Positions 24,001-38,540 of a stretch of DNA of 64,000 bases are shown piece by piece. Both the position numbers and the translations under genes were made by a program. Source of the DNA: Unio delphinus (lineage: Eukaryota > Mollusca > Bivalvia > Unionida > Unionidae); NCBI GenBank assembly GCA_029339505.1, contig JAQISU010000097.1, positions 2,622,001-2,686,000 of the forward strand, given 5' to 3'. Within the stretch, counting starts at the first letter, position 1; each line of letters opens with the position of its first letter. Under the pieces are notes generated by a model, which worked only from the letters and a program-made list of their open reading frames with translations, searched no databases and was not told the origin of the DNA.

Positions 24001-25439
24001 CAAATGTATCTTGTATAAAACTGCTACTGAATTAAATATTCTGTTTAATGAAAAGCCAGTCAGGGTCTATTTAGGTTCTGAATCTTGACCTTTACATATT
24101 TAACTACCTTAAGTTAACTCAATCAGTACTGAAATATGTTAAAATTAGAATCCATGTACCATACTTTTGATCCAGTTATATTTTTCATACTCTATAGACA
24201 AAATATTTCATCTTCACAACCTTTGATAATTTATATTAGACTACATATATAACATTCTTTTATTCAGCTTTATTTAATCAAGTTACGTGTTTCTTATGGA
24301 ATATGTATTTCAATCACTGTGTTCCTTACATAATTTGTATATATACTTACAGACAACATAAGTGATAGTTACCTACCCTATCTGTAATTGCATTTTTCAT
24401 TTTATGTCTGCTCATATCATTATTCTTGCCATCTTTTTATTGGATATGCACATTTTTGTGTGTGTGTGCTTCCAGATATAAGATTTTTCCATCCTATACG
24501 ACCATCACTTCATGTACAAAATACTGTTTTCAAAACTATACTTCAAAACAAACCATTCAACAAAACATTCTATGCAGAAAACAAATTCCTTCCTTTTCAC
24601 ATTTCATACCTATCAACCCAAGTTACATATTTGTCACATAACTTAAATCTTGCATCATACGTTGGTATTTTGATGAAGTACTACAATTCCTTTCTAAAAC
24701 ACTTTATCCTATCTTTTGCTCATTTTTTTTTTTTTTTGCATAACTGGTACATATTCCACAGCAATACTGCACCAAACAAAACTACAGCAAACTGGAGAAA
24801 AAACATAATTTGTATAATAGTCATACAGTTTTTGGAGTAATCAACTGCAACTAATTATCAAAGAGAGACAGGAAATATGTGGAAAATCAATATGTGGAAA
24901 ATCAATATGTGCATCATTTAAGCAAGTCTTACTATCTTTAGAAGTTTTAACCTTTCTCAATGTGACTGACAGAAATCATAAAGAAAAATGAGTTAATGGA
25001 ATGGTAAGAAGTAAAAAAACACCCAGCCAAATGTGAGGATATCTGATTGTACATAAAACAATGTAGAAAAAACTGACCCAAATGAAAAAAATTGGATGTC
25101 ACTGTCATCACCATCTAAAATGTCACAGGAAATTTACCTATTAATGACCTACTTCTTTTTTCCTTTTAATGCTTGGTCCCCTCACACAAGATGGGTAGGA
25201 TTCGAACATATAAACTTTTATGTTGCAAGTTCATCAAACTTTCATTACTCAACCAAACTTACATCTCCAAACGGAATGTGTATCATTTTAACAATGTTCT
25301 GTTGTTAATTATGAAAAAGCAAATTACCATAATAATTTTGAACATGAAACATGCCATTATTCATTTTAAAAAAAAAAGTACTTTTAACCTCTCTGTATAT
25401 CCAACATAATGCATCATTGTATACGGATTGAACCTAATG

Positions 25440-26055
25440 GCCCAGATCAATATGTGGATCTCATGGAGAAGACCAATAAGTGGATCTAATGGCCCAGACC
25501 AATAAGTGGATCTAATGGCCCAGACCAATAAGTGGATCTCATGGAGAAGACCAATAAGTGGATCTCATGGAGAAGACCAATAAGTGGATCTAATGGCCCA
25601 AACCAACAAGTGGACCTAATGGCCCAAACCAATAAGTGGATCTAATGGCCCAAACCAATAAGTGGATCTAATGGCCCAAACCAATAAGTGGATCTAATGG
25701 CCCAGACCAATAAGTGGATCTAATGGCCCAGACCAATAAGTGGATCTAATGGCCCAGACCAATAGGTGGATCTAATGGCCCAGACCAATAAGTGAATCTA
25801 ATGGCCTAGACCAATAAGTGGATTTAATGGCCCAGACCAATCAGTGGACCTAATGGCCCAGACCAATAAATAGATCATATAAAGAAGACCAGATAGGTGA
25901 ATCTAATGGTCCAGATTTATAGGTGGATTTAATGGCCCAGAACTATAAGTGATCTAATGGCCCAAACCTAGAAGTGGATCTCGTGGAGAAGACCTATAAG
26001 TGGATCTAATGGAACAAAGCAGATAAGTGGATCTAATGGACCCAGCCTGTAAGTG
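25440..26055. repeat. Minisatellite, period 26 bp
   Basis: About 23 units around ggcccagaccaataagtgga, with a variant class containing catggagaagacc. Confidence 0.95.
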
Positions 26056-26379
26056 GCTATGCAGAATATACAGCTCCTTTAAATGGTAACAACTTGTGGG
26101 GGAAGAAATGCACGCTAAATATATAACTTGAAGCTGACCTCCGGTAGAAATAGAGTACATATTACGTGCGTGCGGAGTGGCATCATATGTGATGGCATGC
26201 AAACTCAAATATACTTGTCAGCACAGCCCCCTTCACCTGTTTGAAAAAAAAATGCATTCAACTGTCAAGAATAAGCATGACCTAAGAAGGTGATACTTTC
26301 ACTTTTTGACTCACAAACAACTGTTCATTGTGATCCAAATGACTTGGCATGATAAAATCACATTTTATGGAATGTATGT

Positions 26380-26965
26380 GTACAACTTTTTGTTCTCTCA
26401 AAAGACTGTTCACTGTTGTTCCTGAGGCCTTTCAATATGAGATCCTGTTTGTCTGTATGTATGTGTATGACCTTTGTGCTTTCAAAAGATTGTGCACTGT
26501 TGTTTCCATGCTTTTTAAAAATGTGATCCTGTTTGAATGTTTGTCTGTCTGTTTGTCTGTCTATGCATGTTGTCCCATACCTTTTACATATGTGATGGTG
26601 TTTGTCTGTTGTACATGTACTTACATGTCCCCGTAGCTTTCCAATGATGATGTGATGGTGCTTGTCTGTTGAATTTGTATTTTGTCCTTGTGCTATTCTA
26701 ATATGTGATGGTGCTTGTTCATTGTTTTTGCAGTTGTCCCTGTGGCTTTTCTAATGATTGATGGTGTATTTTTTTTGTATTTGCATGTTGACCTTATGCC
26801 TTTCTAATGATATGTGATGGTGCTTGTCTGTTGTATTTGCATATCATCCCAGTGCTTTTTAAATTAAATGTGACCCTGTTTACCTGTAATTATGTGCATG
26901 TCATCCCATGTGCTTTTCAAATTAAATGTGACCCTGTTTACCTGTAATTATGTGCATGTCATCCC
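26380..26965. repeat. Degenerate repeat, period about 55-65 bp
   Basis: Decayed units around tgtgatggtgcttgtctgtt and catcccatg.gcttttc; the last two units are nearly identical. Confidence 0.75.
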
Positions 26966-27309
26966 ATGTGGATTCTCTCTGTATGTACCGGCCAGAATAC
27001 TATGAACTGGTGTTGGATGTTACTACACCGCTGGTTCTAGTTGAAAAAGATTTCTATCTGGGTTAGAATTAAATATGGACTAGCAGGTAGCATTCAAGCT
27101 GTCCACTAGGTTTCATCAGAGATTCTGTTAAAAATTATTGGAATAAAATATATTTTTTACTGGTTTTCCATAAAGTTGGAAAAACCATACACTGGTGGCA
27201 AGTTTGCTACTGTGTATTATGAACTCAATTTATTTACAGGCAGAACACACAGATTTGCACAAATTTGTCACTTTTTGTTTGTCAGGAAACTAATCTGCAT
27301 TTGTAGAAA

Positions 27310-27645
27310 ATCAATGGGATTTAGCAGAAATAGCAAGGAAAAAGGGATTTAGCAGAAATAGCAATTAAAATGGGATTTAGTAAAAATAGCAAGTAAAATG
27401 GGAATAGCAGAAATAGCAAGCAAAATGGGATTTAGCAGAAATAGCAAGCAAATGGGATTTGGTAGAAATAGCAAGTAAAATGGGATTTAGCGGAAATAGC
27501 AAGTAAAATGGGATTTAGCGGAAATAGCAAGTAAAATGGGATTTAGTGGAAATAGCAAGTAAAATGGGATTTAGCGGAAATAGCAAGTAAAATGGGATTT
27601 AGTGGAAATAGCAAGTAAAATGGGATTTAGTGGAAATAGCAAGTC
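27310..27645. repeat. Minisatellite, period 28 bp
   Basis: About twelve units of aaaatgggatttagcggaaa plus tagcaagt. Confidence 0.95.
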
Positions 27646-28435
27646 CTAATTTTATGTAATTTTTCCCAAGTCACCATTGGCTTGGATTTTCTCTTCATAA
27701 AGAAATATTGAAAAATTTAACTGTAAATGCAAGATTTTGAGAAGAAAAAAAACTTTGAATATTCAAACAAGAAACCCACTAATTTTTTGTAGAATCCGTT
27801 TTTTATTTAAACATTTAAAACCTTTAACATTAAGCATAAAATACAATCTTTAATATTGACCTTAATATTTAGGCTGCTCAGATAAACAAACATATACATT
27901 AACCCAAAAACGATTGCTACAGTTAACTTCCATCAAGGAGTGGTAGATAAAATTCCAGTCTTAGTTTATCGAGCTACATTTCAGCAAGTAAAATAAAAAT
28001 TCGACATTATGGGAAAAAGTGGCAGTCAGTCTGTTATTTTTAAACTTTTACAGATTGCCTCTGAAAAGAAGAGAAAAGACCACCACAACATAACATGATT
28101 GTTTATCAATACACAAAAGGTTACATCCTGTTGTTTTTAATCACACTTTTAACACATTGCTGGATACATCATGCCGAGGAAATAAGCAGTTATGTGCCTC
28201 TCCCAAGGCGGACACACCATTAAGCTGCTGACTTAGGACTGGCCCAGGGTGGGATCAAAAAACACAAACAACAAACTGTGCATTGTATTTTAAGGCCTGT
28301 ATTATATGATTAAATGCAGCTCCTACCAAGAGAAAAAAAAGGAGGGAAAAATTTGGAAAAAATAGTGTTGCTGGAGAGACTGCAGTTCTCATTAATGGGG
28401 ATTTCATAGCACTTCTCATGAGGGACCTGGAGCCC

Positions 28436-29528
28436 ATGGAATGGGGTAAATATACACACAATAGATCTGGAGCACTTGGAACAGGACAAATATACACACA
28501 ATAGACCTGAAGCCCATGGAACAGGGCAAATATACACAAAATAGACCTGGAGCCCTTGGAACAGGGCAAATACACACACAATAGACCTGGAGCCCTTGGA
28601 ACTGGGCAAAAATACACAAAATAGAGCTGGAGCCCTTGGAACAGGGCAAATATACACACAATAGACCTGGAGCCCTTGGAACAGGGCAAATATACATACA
28701 ATAGACCTAAAGCATATGGAACAGGGCAAATATACACACAATAGACCTGGAACTCTTGGAACAGGGCAAATATACACACAATAGACCTGAAGCCCTTGGA
28801 ACTGGGCAAATATACACACATTATACCTGAAGCATATGGAACAGGGCAAATATACACACAATAGACCTGGAGCCTTTGGAACAGGGCAAATATAAACAAA
28901 ATAGACCTGGAGCCCTTGGAACAGGGCAAATATATGCACAATAGACCTGAAGCCCTTGGAACTGGGCAAATATACATACAATAGACCTGGAACTCTTGGA
29001 ACAGGGCAAATATACACACAATAGACCTAAAGCATATGGAACTGTTCAAATATACACACAATAGACCTGAAGCCCTTGGAACTGGGCAAATATACACACA
29101 TTATACGTGAAGCATATGGAACAGGGCAAATATGCACACAATAGACCTGGAGCCCTTGGAACAGGGCAAATATACACACAATAGACCTGGAACTCTTGGA
29201 ACAGGGCAAATATACACACAATAGACCTGGAACTCTTGGAACAGGGCAAATATACACAATAGACTTGGAGCCCTTAGAACAGGGCAAATATACACACAAT
29301 AGACCTGAAGCCCTTGGAACTGGGCAAATATACACACATTATACCTGTAGCATATGGAACAGGGCAAATATACATACAATAGACCTGGAGCCCTTGGAAC
29401 AGGGCAAATATACACACAATAGAACTGGAGCCCTTGGAACAGGGCAAATATACACACAATAGACCTGGAACTCTTGGAACAGGGCAAATATACATACAAT
29501 AGACCTGGAGCCCTTGGAACAGGGCAAC
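28436..29528. repeat. Minisatellite, period 40 bp (1.1 kb)
   Basis: About 27 units of gacctggagcccttggaaca followed by gggcaaatatacacacaata. Unit variants (gaagcatatgga, gaactcttgga) recur in order, hinting at multi-unit duplications. All three minus-strand frames stay open, giving long false ORFs. Confidence 0.97.
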
Positions 29529-29694
29529 TATTTACCAAATAAACAAGTGGGGAACTTTCTGAATAAAAGAGAAACAAGAATGTATATTAGTGGGTGATGC
29601 CCAGTCTGAATGTCATCAGTCGGAATGTAGTGTTGTAACGTGGACTGATTTGTCACAAGGCAGTGATTGAGAGCAATATTGTCCAATCCTATAC

Positions 29695-29740
<46 letters not shown>
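29695..29740. repeat. (AAT)n microsatellite
   Basis: About 15 AAT triplets. Confidence 0.95.
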
Positions 29741-29741
<1 letters not shown>

Positions 29742-30847
29742 CTTTATTTAAAGACAACAGAATTGTTCTACTTTCCAAGAAAATAGCTTATGAATATGCA
29801 TTATTTTATCTATGTTAGTTTTATCTTTTTTCACTTAACAATGAAACAAAGAAATTTTAGTTGTTATCTGGATCTTCAAACTAGTTCCTCTCAACTGGTA
29901 TTAATAGGTTCAAAACTGGGAAACAGATAAATCTATCGAATTGGAAATGGGTGGAATTGGACCACAAAAACACCTAGAAAAAAACCTATGATCAATCTGA
30001 ATAAAAGTCATTAACTGCACATATCTCTTCACTTCCCAAGCTTGTTAGGTTTACTTCAAAGTAAAACCATACATCACTCACACTCTCACCCAATGTTTAC
30101 CAATCAGAGTTGCAACTCCTCATTTTGCATCAGCCAAGAAACAAATACAAAATATTTATTTCTCCAAGTCCAATTCAATATTATCTCAACCCTCTACACC
30201 AGGCATGGGCAACTTCCTCCAGGACATGGGATGTATTTTGCCAAAGAATAAACCTGACCACATTACAATTAAAAAAAAACAAAAAACTTATATATAAAAC
30301 ATGTTGTGAGGACAGGGATAGATAAACACCAGCCACAACCTTCAGGAAACCTTGAAAAGGGTGACACCTTCATTGTCTTTACCAGCATTTGCTGAGACAT
30401 GGGGTGCCAACATAACAGAATGTATTTTGCCTGCCCTTACTCTACATTCATGCCTGGAGATAGATTGAGTTTCTGAAAAATCTTTTAATTCAAGAAAGAA
30501 TATTATATATCAAGAAGATCGAGTGGGACTGGCATCACTCACATTGGCTGACATCTGTCTTACAGACAAAAGCAAAAGAATTAACAAAAAATATGCGTGA
30601 ATTGGATGCTTTTTGTTGAAGTTTCTTCCAGTGATAATAACTGCATATGGCTGATAAAAAAGATGTTTTAATATTTCTCATCTTTGTATCCCCATTTATA
30701 TTTGATGGACCATTAGCTTTTGATAGATATTAATGACAAGATGCTTTGTGTCAGTCGTGGTCAATTTCTGTTTTGTGTGTTTTTTCAACATGTAAATTTG
30801 TGTTTAACATTTTAGTACTGGTGTCCTTATTTATGGCAGATTGGTGA

Positions 30848-31108
30848 CAGGTTGTTGATGTTTTTGAGTTAAACGTCATTTTTCAGCACATGATAGGCTA
30901 TAACTGGCGACCAGTATTATTGTATTATTGGTGGAGGAAGAGCCCGGGAAAACCCCTGGAAAGAACTGACCCACCAAAAGCTACTGGCAAGCTTTCTCAA
31001 ATAAATACATTAGCCAAATCTTAGACTCGAACCCACGCAATCAGAGGTGAGACGGCAGTGATCCGTAATGGAAAGTGCTTTAGACCACTCGGCCACTCGA
31101 GGCCCCTG
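30848..31108 (-). mobile_element. SINE family A, inverted
   Basis: Inverted copy with tail gcacatgataggctataac, body ctactggcaagctttctc and a well-kept head, gaccactcggccactcgagg followed by cccct. About 260 bp. Confidence 0.8.
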
Positions 31109-31914
31109 GTAACAGGTGTATAAATCTGACGTCATTTTATGCTAGAATATGCTTCTTGTCAAATTTGGTCAAATTCTGTTAAGAAGTTTGTGGTTGTACA
31201 ATTAGTAATGTTATACCTAATGTCTGCAAAAAAAATGATGCTTTATGCAGTAATCTGCCTGAGATGGTGAGACTGGGTTTGCAACCTAGTCTTTGAATCC
31301 ATCTGTATTTAGAAACATAAGGACACAATTAGAGGCTCAGACTTTTTTGCCAGATTTGCTCTGAAAAATGTGAAATTTGATTGAAGATCTTTTTTAACTG
31401 TCCAAAATAATACTTTGGGCGATTTTGATGACCATGATTTGGGAAGAACTGGCATGTGGTCATAAAAAAGTGGAATAAATTTTGGTTGGTTTCTCAGGAT
31501 ATATTTTGAGTTATGGCATTTGGCTCTGGAAGTCTACCTTAATAGTCCATTTTGCTTGTCCAAGATAATGTCATGGTTCATTTACCTCATTATAGAGGCT
31601 TTCTGAAAGGGAAGTAATACATGCTCCCAAAATAAGTCCTTGGTTGTGTATAAACTTAAGCATGTTGCATGTACAGGTGTGATTTGCAAGCTGACTGCAT
31701 GTACAGGTAAGATTTTCATATATATATATACAGTACAGGTAAGATTTACAAGCTGACTGCCAAGCACATTAAACTTTTGATCTTGTGGATGATAACTAGA
31801 GCAAGACCTTCTGATGTGCTCCCATGCAACACTTGCCAGGACTGTCAAATCTTGGACTTGAAAACAAATATATTGTTGATACTGCTTTGGGGTTATAAAT
31901 GTTGGAAAGAATAA

Positions 31915-32080
31915 CTGGTGGAAGAAAAACCTCAGCAAAGCCCAGGTACCAGGAAAGCTACTGGCAAGCTTTTTTACATACATCAGCTGAGCCCAAGATC
32001 TGAAACCCATGCAGAGGTGAGATTGCCGAGCTTGGAAAAGACAAGCACTTTGCACTACTCAGACCCCCTAGCCCCCCTTA
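31915..32080 (-). mobile_element. SINE family A, inverted, diverged fragment
   Basis: Retains the body (gctactggcaagctttttta, gcagaggtgag) and traces of the head (ctactcagaccccctag). The tail is lost or unrecognisable. Confidence 0.55.
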
Positions 32081-32244
32081 CGACTTCTGTCGTTGACATA
32101 TCCTAAAAATGTGGAATGAATAATTAACGTTTTACAGCCAAACTTAAGTCCACAAAATCTGGTCTTCTCCACAACTAAAATTTGGGTCATTTAATTTATT
32201 GGCAGAGTATATATAATAAATGCAGGGCCAAAGTCCATCCAGAC

Positions 32245-32562
32245 ATATGGTCAGGTCAGTTAACAATACTAGTGTACAGTTAGTTACCAGTCATGTCAGT
32301 TAACAATACTAGTACAGTGTACACAGTTACCAGTCATGTCAGCTAACAGTACTAGTGTACAGTTACCAGTCATGTCAGTTAATAGCACTAGTACACAGTT
32401 ACCAGTCATGTCAGTTAACAGTACTAGTGTACAGTTAGTTACCAGTCATGACAGTTAACAGTACTAGTGTACAGTTAGTTACCAGTCATGTCAGTTAACA
32501 GTACTAGTACACAGTTACCAGTCATGTCAGCTAACAGTACTAGTGTACAGTTACCAGTCACA
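32245..32562. repeat. Minisatellite, period about 36-42 bp
   Basis: About eight units of agttaccagtcatgtcagtt plus aacagtactagtgtac, with indels in the tagtgtacag part. Confidence 0.92.
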
Positions 32563-33574
32563 GAGGCTGATATAATGTTCAAAAGAACCATTTAAAGGTA
32601 ATAAATGAGAAATCCAATAACATGATATGAGAAAATATTATATAGTTGACTCACCATTTTCACTGCCAATGCCAATCTCCTTTCCCACCAAAATCTCTCT
32701 TACCATGTGATGATTACTTATCATTATCTATATCCATTACATATCCCTAGCTACAGAATCATGGTTTTCTGATATCAGCAGCTGCCAAGATTTTGAGAGT
32801 AAATGTCACTGACTGAGCATGACCTGGTGTAGTACCAACCAATCCAGCCATGCTTCTGTAATGCTGTAGATTGACTTTAACAGCCCCACCCACACACAAG
32901 CCATACACAGTCAGCCATTATTTCTATTTAGCTCTGACTGGAAAGATACAGACCTAGATGGGCAGGTCCTAGTATAGACAGAATGCTTTGTTGTTGCTCT
33001 TTTACACCAAGAAATAAACAAAAGTCTAAATTTGTTAACACATCTTACCATAATGTTCTGTGATGCCACCAAACAGAAATGGCCTGTACAAACAATGCCA
33101 AAATATGGACTTTCTAACAAAACTTGTTTAGCACCAACAGTAACAAAGACAGAAGAGTAACTGGTGCACTGCTGTCAAAGATGAAAGAAAAAAATCCAGT
33201 TGGATTACCTGAACATATACATTAAGATACCTGGAATGTGAATTCCATGTGGATGCACAAACATCACTTATTTCTAAAGATCTATTATTAGCATAGACAC
33301 AGCCACTGACATTGATAATAATAACTTTCATTGCCCTTCCTACTACATAGATTAACCTCTATCCTTAGTGTATAAACATATAATAACAACAATTACAAGA
33401 TACATAACTTGTAGCTTTGTCCACTGGCATATTTTGCCTTTGTAACTCTATTTCTTGTACATGCTATCATTGTACAAAGGGAAAATCTAAATGCAACACT
33501 TTAATTAGGAGGGTTTTTTTTGTGCTCCACAAACCTATCAATCCACTCCATTTCTATAATTTTCACAGTAAAAG

Positions 33575-33940
33575 TACATAAAATACAAGCTATGATCCCC
33601 CATCACTGTAATCTTCAATATAGACCCTAAATTGTGTAAAATAATAATATTGTCTGGGATATATTCATAATATACAAGCTATGATCCCCCATCACTGTAA
33701 TCTTCAATATAGACCCTAAATTGTGTAAAATAATAATATTGTCTGGGATATATTCATAATATACAAGCTATGATCCCCCATCACTGTAATCTTCAATATA
33801 GACCCTAAATTGTGTAAAATAATAATATTGTCTGGGATATATTCATAATATACAAGCTATGATCCCAAATCACAATCTTCAATATAGACCCTAAATTGTG
33901 TAAAATAATAATCTTGTCTGGAATATATTCAAAAGATGGT
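33575..33940. repeat. Tandem repeat, period 89 bp
   Basis: Four units containing acaagctatgatcccccatc and caatatagaccctaaattgt; the first three are nearly identical. Confidence 0.93.
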
Positions 33941-35822
33941 GTTCATGAAAACACAGCAAATTCTATACAGTTCTGGTATTCATAAGGTGTTCATGCGAAC
34001 ACTGCAAAATTCTCTACAATTCTAGTATTTATAAGTGTTCATGAGAACACTGCAAAATTCTCTACAGTTCTGGTTTTCATAAGAAAGTATTCATCAGAAC
34101 ATTGCAAAGTTCTCTACAGTTCTGGTTTTCATAAGGTGTTCATGAGAACACTGCAAAATTCTCTACAGTTCTGGTTTTCATAAGAAAGTATTCATCAGAA
34201 CATTGCAAAGTTATCTACAGTTCTGGTTTTCATAAGGTGTTCATGAGAACACTGCAAAGTACTATACAGTTCTGGTATTCATAAGAAAGTGTTCATGAGA
34301 ATACTGCAAAGTTCTCTATAGTTCTGGTGTTCATAAGCTGTTCATGAGAACACTGCAATGTTCTCTACAGTTCTGGTATTCATAAGAAAGTGTTCATGAG
34401 AACACTGCAAAGTTCTCTATAGTTCTGGTTTTCATAAGGTGTTCATGAGAACACTGCAAAGTTCTCTACAGTTCTGGTCTTCATAAGCAAGTATTTATGA
34501 GAACACTGCAACATTCTCTAGTTCTGGTATTCATGAGAACACTGCAACATTCTCTACAGTTTGGTTTTCATAAGGTGTTCATGAGAACATTGCAAAGTTC
34601 TCAACAGTTCTGGTATTCATAAGAAAGTATTTATGAGAAAACTGCAACATTCTCTACAGTTCTTGTATTCATAAGAAAGTATTTATGAGAAAACTGCAAC
34701 ATTCTCTACAGTTCTTGTATTCATAAGAAGGTATTCATGAGAACACTGCAACATTCTCTACAGTTCTGGTATTCATAAGAAAGTGTTCATGAGAACACTG
34801 CAACATTCTCTACAGTTCTTGTATTCATAAGAAGGTATTCATGAGAACACTGCAACATTCTCTACAGTTCTTGTATTCATAAGAAAGTGTTCATGAGAAC
34901 ACTGCAACATTCTCTACAGTTCTGGTATTCATAAGAAAGTGTTCATGAGAACACTGCAACATTCTCTACAGTTCTTGTATTCATAAGAAGGTATTCATGA
35001 GAACACTGCAACATTCTCTACAGTTCTTGTATTCATAAGAAAGTTTTCATGAGAACACTGCAACATTCTCTACAGTTCTGGTATTCATAAGAAAGTGTTC
35101 ATGAGAACACTGAAACATTCTCTACAGTTCTATTATTCATAAGAAAGTGTTCATGAGAACACTGCAACATTCTCTACAGTTCTATTATTCATAAGAAAGT
35201 GTTCATGAGAACACTGCAACATTCTCTACAGTTCTGGTATTCATAAGAAAGTGTTCATGAGAACACTGCAACATTCTCTACAGTTCTGGTATTCATAAGA
35301 AAGTGTTCATGAGAACACTGCAACATTCTCTACAGTTCTGGTATTCATAAGAAGGTATTCATGGGAACACTGCAACATTCTCTACAGTTCTGGTATTCAT
35401 AAGAAAGTGTTCATGAGAACACTGCAACATTCTCTACAGTTCTGGTATTCATAAGAAGGTATTCATGAGAACACTGCAACATTCTCTACAGTTCTGGTAT
35501 TCATAAGAAGGTATTCATGAGAACACTGCAACAGTCTCTACAGTTCTGGTATTCATAAGAAGGTATTCATGAGAACACTGCAACATTCTCTACAGTTCTG
35601 GTATTCATAAGAAGGTATTCATGAGAACACTGCAACATTCTCTACAGTTCTGGTATTCATAAGAAGGTATTCATGAGAACACTGCAACATTCTCTACAGT
35701 TCTGGTATTCATAAGAAGGTATTCATGAGAACACTGCAACATTCTCTACAGTTCTGGTATTCATAAGAAGGTATTCATGAGAACACTGCAACATTCTCTA
35801 CAGTTCTGGTATTCATAAGGTA
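33941..35822. repeat. Minisatellite, period about 52 bp (1.9 kb)
   Basis: About 36 units of ttcatgagaacactgcaaca plus ttctctacagttctggtatt and cataagaa. Units at the left are diverged, those at the right nearly identical, suggesting growth at the right end. It abuts the 89-bp array without a gap. Confidence 0.97.
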
Positions 35823-36956
35823 TGGAGCTGAAATTGGTCTATACAGTTCCGGTGTGGAGCTGAGATATGTCAGTCGACAGTCGATAGACCCTTAGTCTCT
35901 AATCCAGCTTATTCAAGATGACTGCCTTGGTGTCTATGTGAAAGGTACTTAGCTTCTATTCTCTGGGTTATGATGCAGCCATTTGTATGCTGAAAGTGTG
36001 GTAAATAGAACAAAAACAATCAATCAATTCATCAGACAAGTGCTATTTCTTTGAGACAAATATATATATCTGATGCCAAATAGGTATGTAGCAAGATGTA
36101 CAGTCTAATGACCAGCTGATGGTTTACATTAGCACTTCAAAAGGCCAGACACTTGCCATTGGTTTATCAATGGTACAAAACCCTGAGCAGATGAGGTTGG
36201 GCCTGGAATGGGGGCAATAAAAACTGAGTTAGAAAAACTACAATAATAAGGTCACTGAGAACACAAATAAAAATTGGTACAAATTTTGCTTCGTTTCAAA
36301 ATTGTCTATTTCAAATGTATCACTCAAAATAACTACTACTTTAAGGGTAGATGAAGGTAATAAAGCAACTAAATTTAATTTTTATACCAGCTAAGCAGTA
36401 TTAAGTTTTTGTTACAGTATATTTTGTTACCAAATTTTCTGCATGTCTTGAGATAGTTTAATATACTCTGAAATCTTTTGCAAATTTTTCTTGTGACCAT
36501 GTAATATTTAGACGTTTTTAAATAAATTTATTTATGCAGTTAAGTTTTGGTATGCAAATGAAGTTTTACAATGACAACACAAAAGAGACCAGTTAATATC
36601 ACATTTGGAAAGCCTCAGATTGCATCAGTATCAGAAACGAAAGCTAATATATGATTCAAATTGTTGAAAACCAGATAACACTATTTATTCCATCTTTTAC
36701 AAATTTACTTAATATTAGATTTTTTACATCTTTTGATGTAATAAATGTAATAAATAACATTTGCAAAAAACTACGATTCACCTGCAGAGAAAACTGATAT
36801 GAATCATTACAAATGTCCGAAGTATATGCCACTTTTTATTAAAACGAAAAAAAGCAGTAGTCACCTGCTTCATCTAAAAATAGGATCACTTCCACTTTGG
36901 ATAATGCTAAAACCTGCACCCAGTCATGTACTGACAGATAACAGGATTTAATTTCT

Positions 36957-36959
36957 GTA

Positions 36960-37012
<53 letters not shown>
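36957..37012. repeat. (AAT)n microsatellite
   Basis: About 18 AAT triplets. Confidence 0.95.
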
Positions 37013-37077
37013 CTTATTTAAAGTGGGTAACACTCACCCATCTACCCTGTGTCTTTCATATAAAGATCATTAGATCA

Positions 37078-37182
37078 TCTGTATATAAATATACAGATAC
37101 AAAAAAATATACAGATACAAAAACATATACAGATACAAAAACATATACAGATACAAAAAAATATACAGATACAAAATCATAT
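37078..37182. repeat. Tandem repeat, period about 19 bp
   Basis: Five units of atatacagatacaaaaa. Confidence 0.9.
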
Positions 37183-38439
37183 GTGGATATATGTATAGGG
37201 TGCAATATAAGGCATGCTTCATTGGTTCCAAGGATTTCTACTTCATTGCTTTTTTAGGACCTTTCTTCTACCTCAATCATTTTAAGAGAAAAACAAAATC
37301 CGAAACGATTTAACTAATTTGTATCTATTTTCATTTTAAAAAACTGCATCACTGATATAAATTCTATTTCTGTTGATTTTCAGGTTGGTAAAGAATGGTA
37401 AGAGATTTAAACATGGCGGATTCTTTTGCTTCACATGTGATTTTAAAATATGCCGGCATTTTTGTGTGGAATGAAATAAAGAAGACAAACTAGACAAATA
37501 ATTAATTCATTAGTATGCATGCATAGTTTAATTACTTTGCTAATTGTAACTTACGGGTTAGTCCTATAGCAAATGTGGCTCTTGTTAAATGAAGCTGCAT
37601 TTTCTGTTCATTTGGTTTCGGACACTCCATGAATAATTTTGTATGTTCTTCGATAAGTATTTTTTAAAATAGAAAACAGGCATAATCTGTCAAGGTGAAG
37701 TCATCTTGTACAAAAATAGATGCAATTGGACTGATTAAATCCCACCATTAGTTTCATGATATTTATAAATCTTTTCAAAAGCATCAATATGTGTTTGATA
37801 GCAGTATTGTACCTAGAACTAAAAGAAAACATCAGGCTATTCATGTAACCAGACTGCATGCAGCTAAAACAATTGGATCAAATTTGTTAGATAATAATTA
37901 CTAGAGTTTCTGATAGAATACTTCATTCAAATTTTAAGCTATACTTCGTTTAAGCCTAACCCACATCATCACAGACTAAAAATTTGCCCCCACCCTGACT
38001 ACTACCGCAAATCTGCTGCTATGTACATAAATAGTTAACATGGAATAAGCAATCTCTTACCATTTCAAAAATGTATACTGCTCACTAACAAGGAATAAAA
38101 TGCTGAGTACATATCCAGTAAGGACCATTATCAGAAACCCACTCTGAAACTCGAAACTTGCCACACTCCAAGTTCTGATTGCACATCAGTGATAATGCAA
38201 GTGCATCCTGCAATCTGTGCTATCAATACACAGAACACCGCTTCACACCACAATAGCTGGAATGCCAAGACCATTTGTATGGCTTCATGCAGTCAAGATC
38301 TGACTCATGTACTGCTTAAGCAAATCTGATGAGGCAAATAAAGCATTTTCCCATGAAAAGCCCATGTGTGCCAATGAAATTTGTTAGAACTTGGAATCAG
38401 CTTACTGAGGTAAAATCTTGTACATATTTTGGACAAGTA

Positions 38440-38540
38440 TGTGATGGGCTTATCACCAAGCATAGACTAATCATTAACAATGGGCTAATCATCAAACACC
38501 GGCTTATCACCAAGTATGGGCTAATTAATCATAAATAATG
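38440..38540. repeat. Short degenerate repeat, about 23 bp
   Basis: Four irregular units around gggctaatcatcaa directly before a SINE B head. Confidence 0.6.

Noticed and set aside
23316..24035. 239-codon plus-strand open frame rich in Tyr, His and Leu
   Set aside because: Translation of the 19/12-bp array, with equally open shifted frames; no protein features beyond the repeat.
24388..24840. 150-codon plus-strand frame
   Set aside because: Low-complexity, overlapping another open frame; no homology recognised.
28255..29097. 280-codon minus-strand open frame with cysteine-rich repeats
   Set aside because: It lies on the 40-bp minisatellite; because 40 is not a multiple of three, the frame walks through all phases of one stop-free unit. 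No start context, homology or splice evidence; neighbouring frames are equally open.
37395..37490. Short plus-strand frame starting ATGGCGGATTC as a gene start
   Set aside because: Only about 25 codons to a stop, no donor in a convincing place and no homology.
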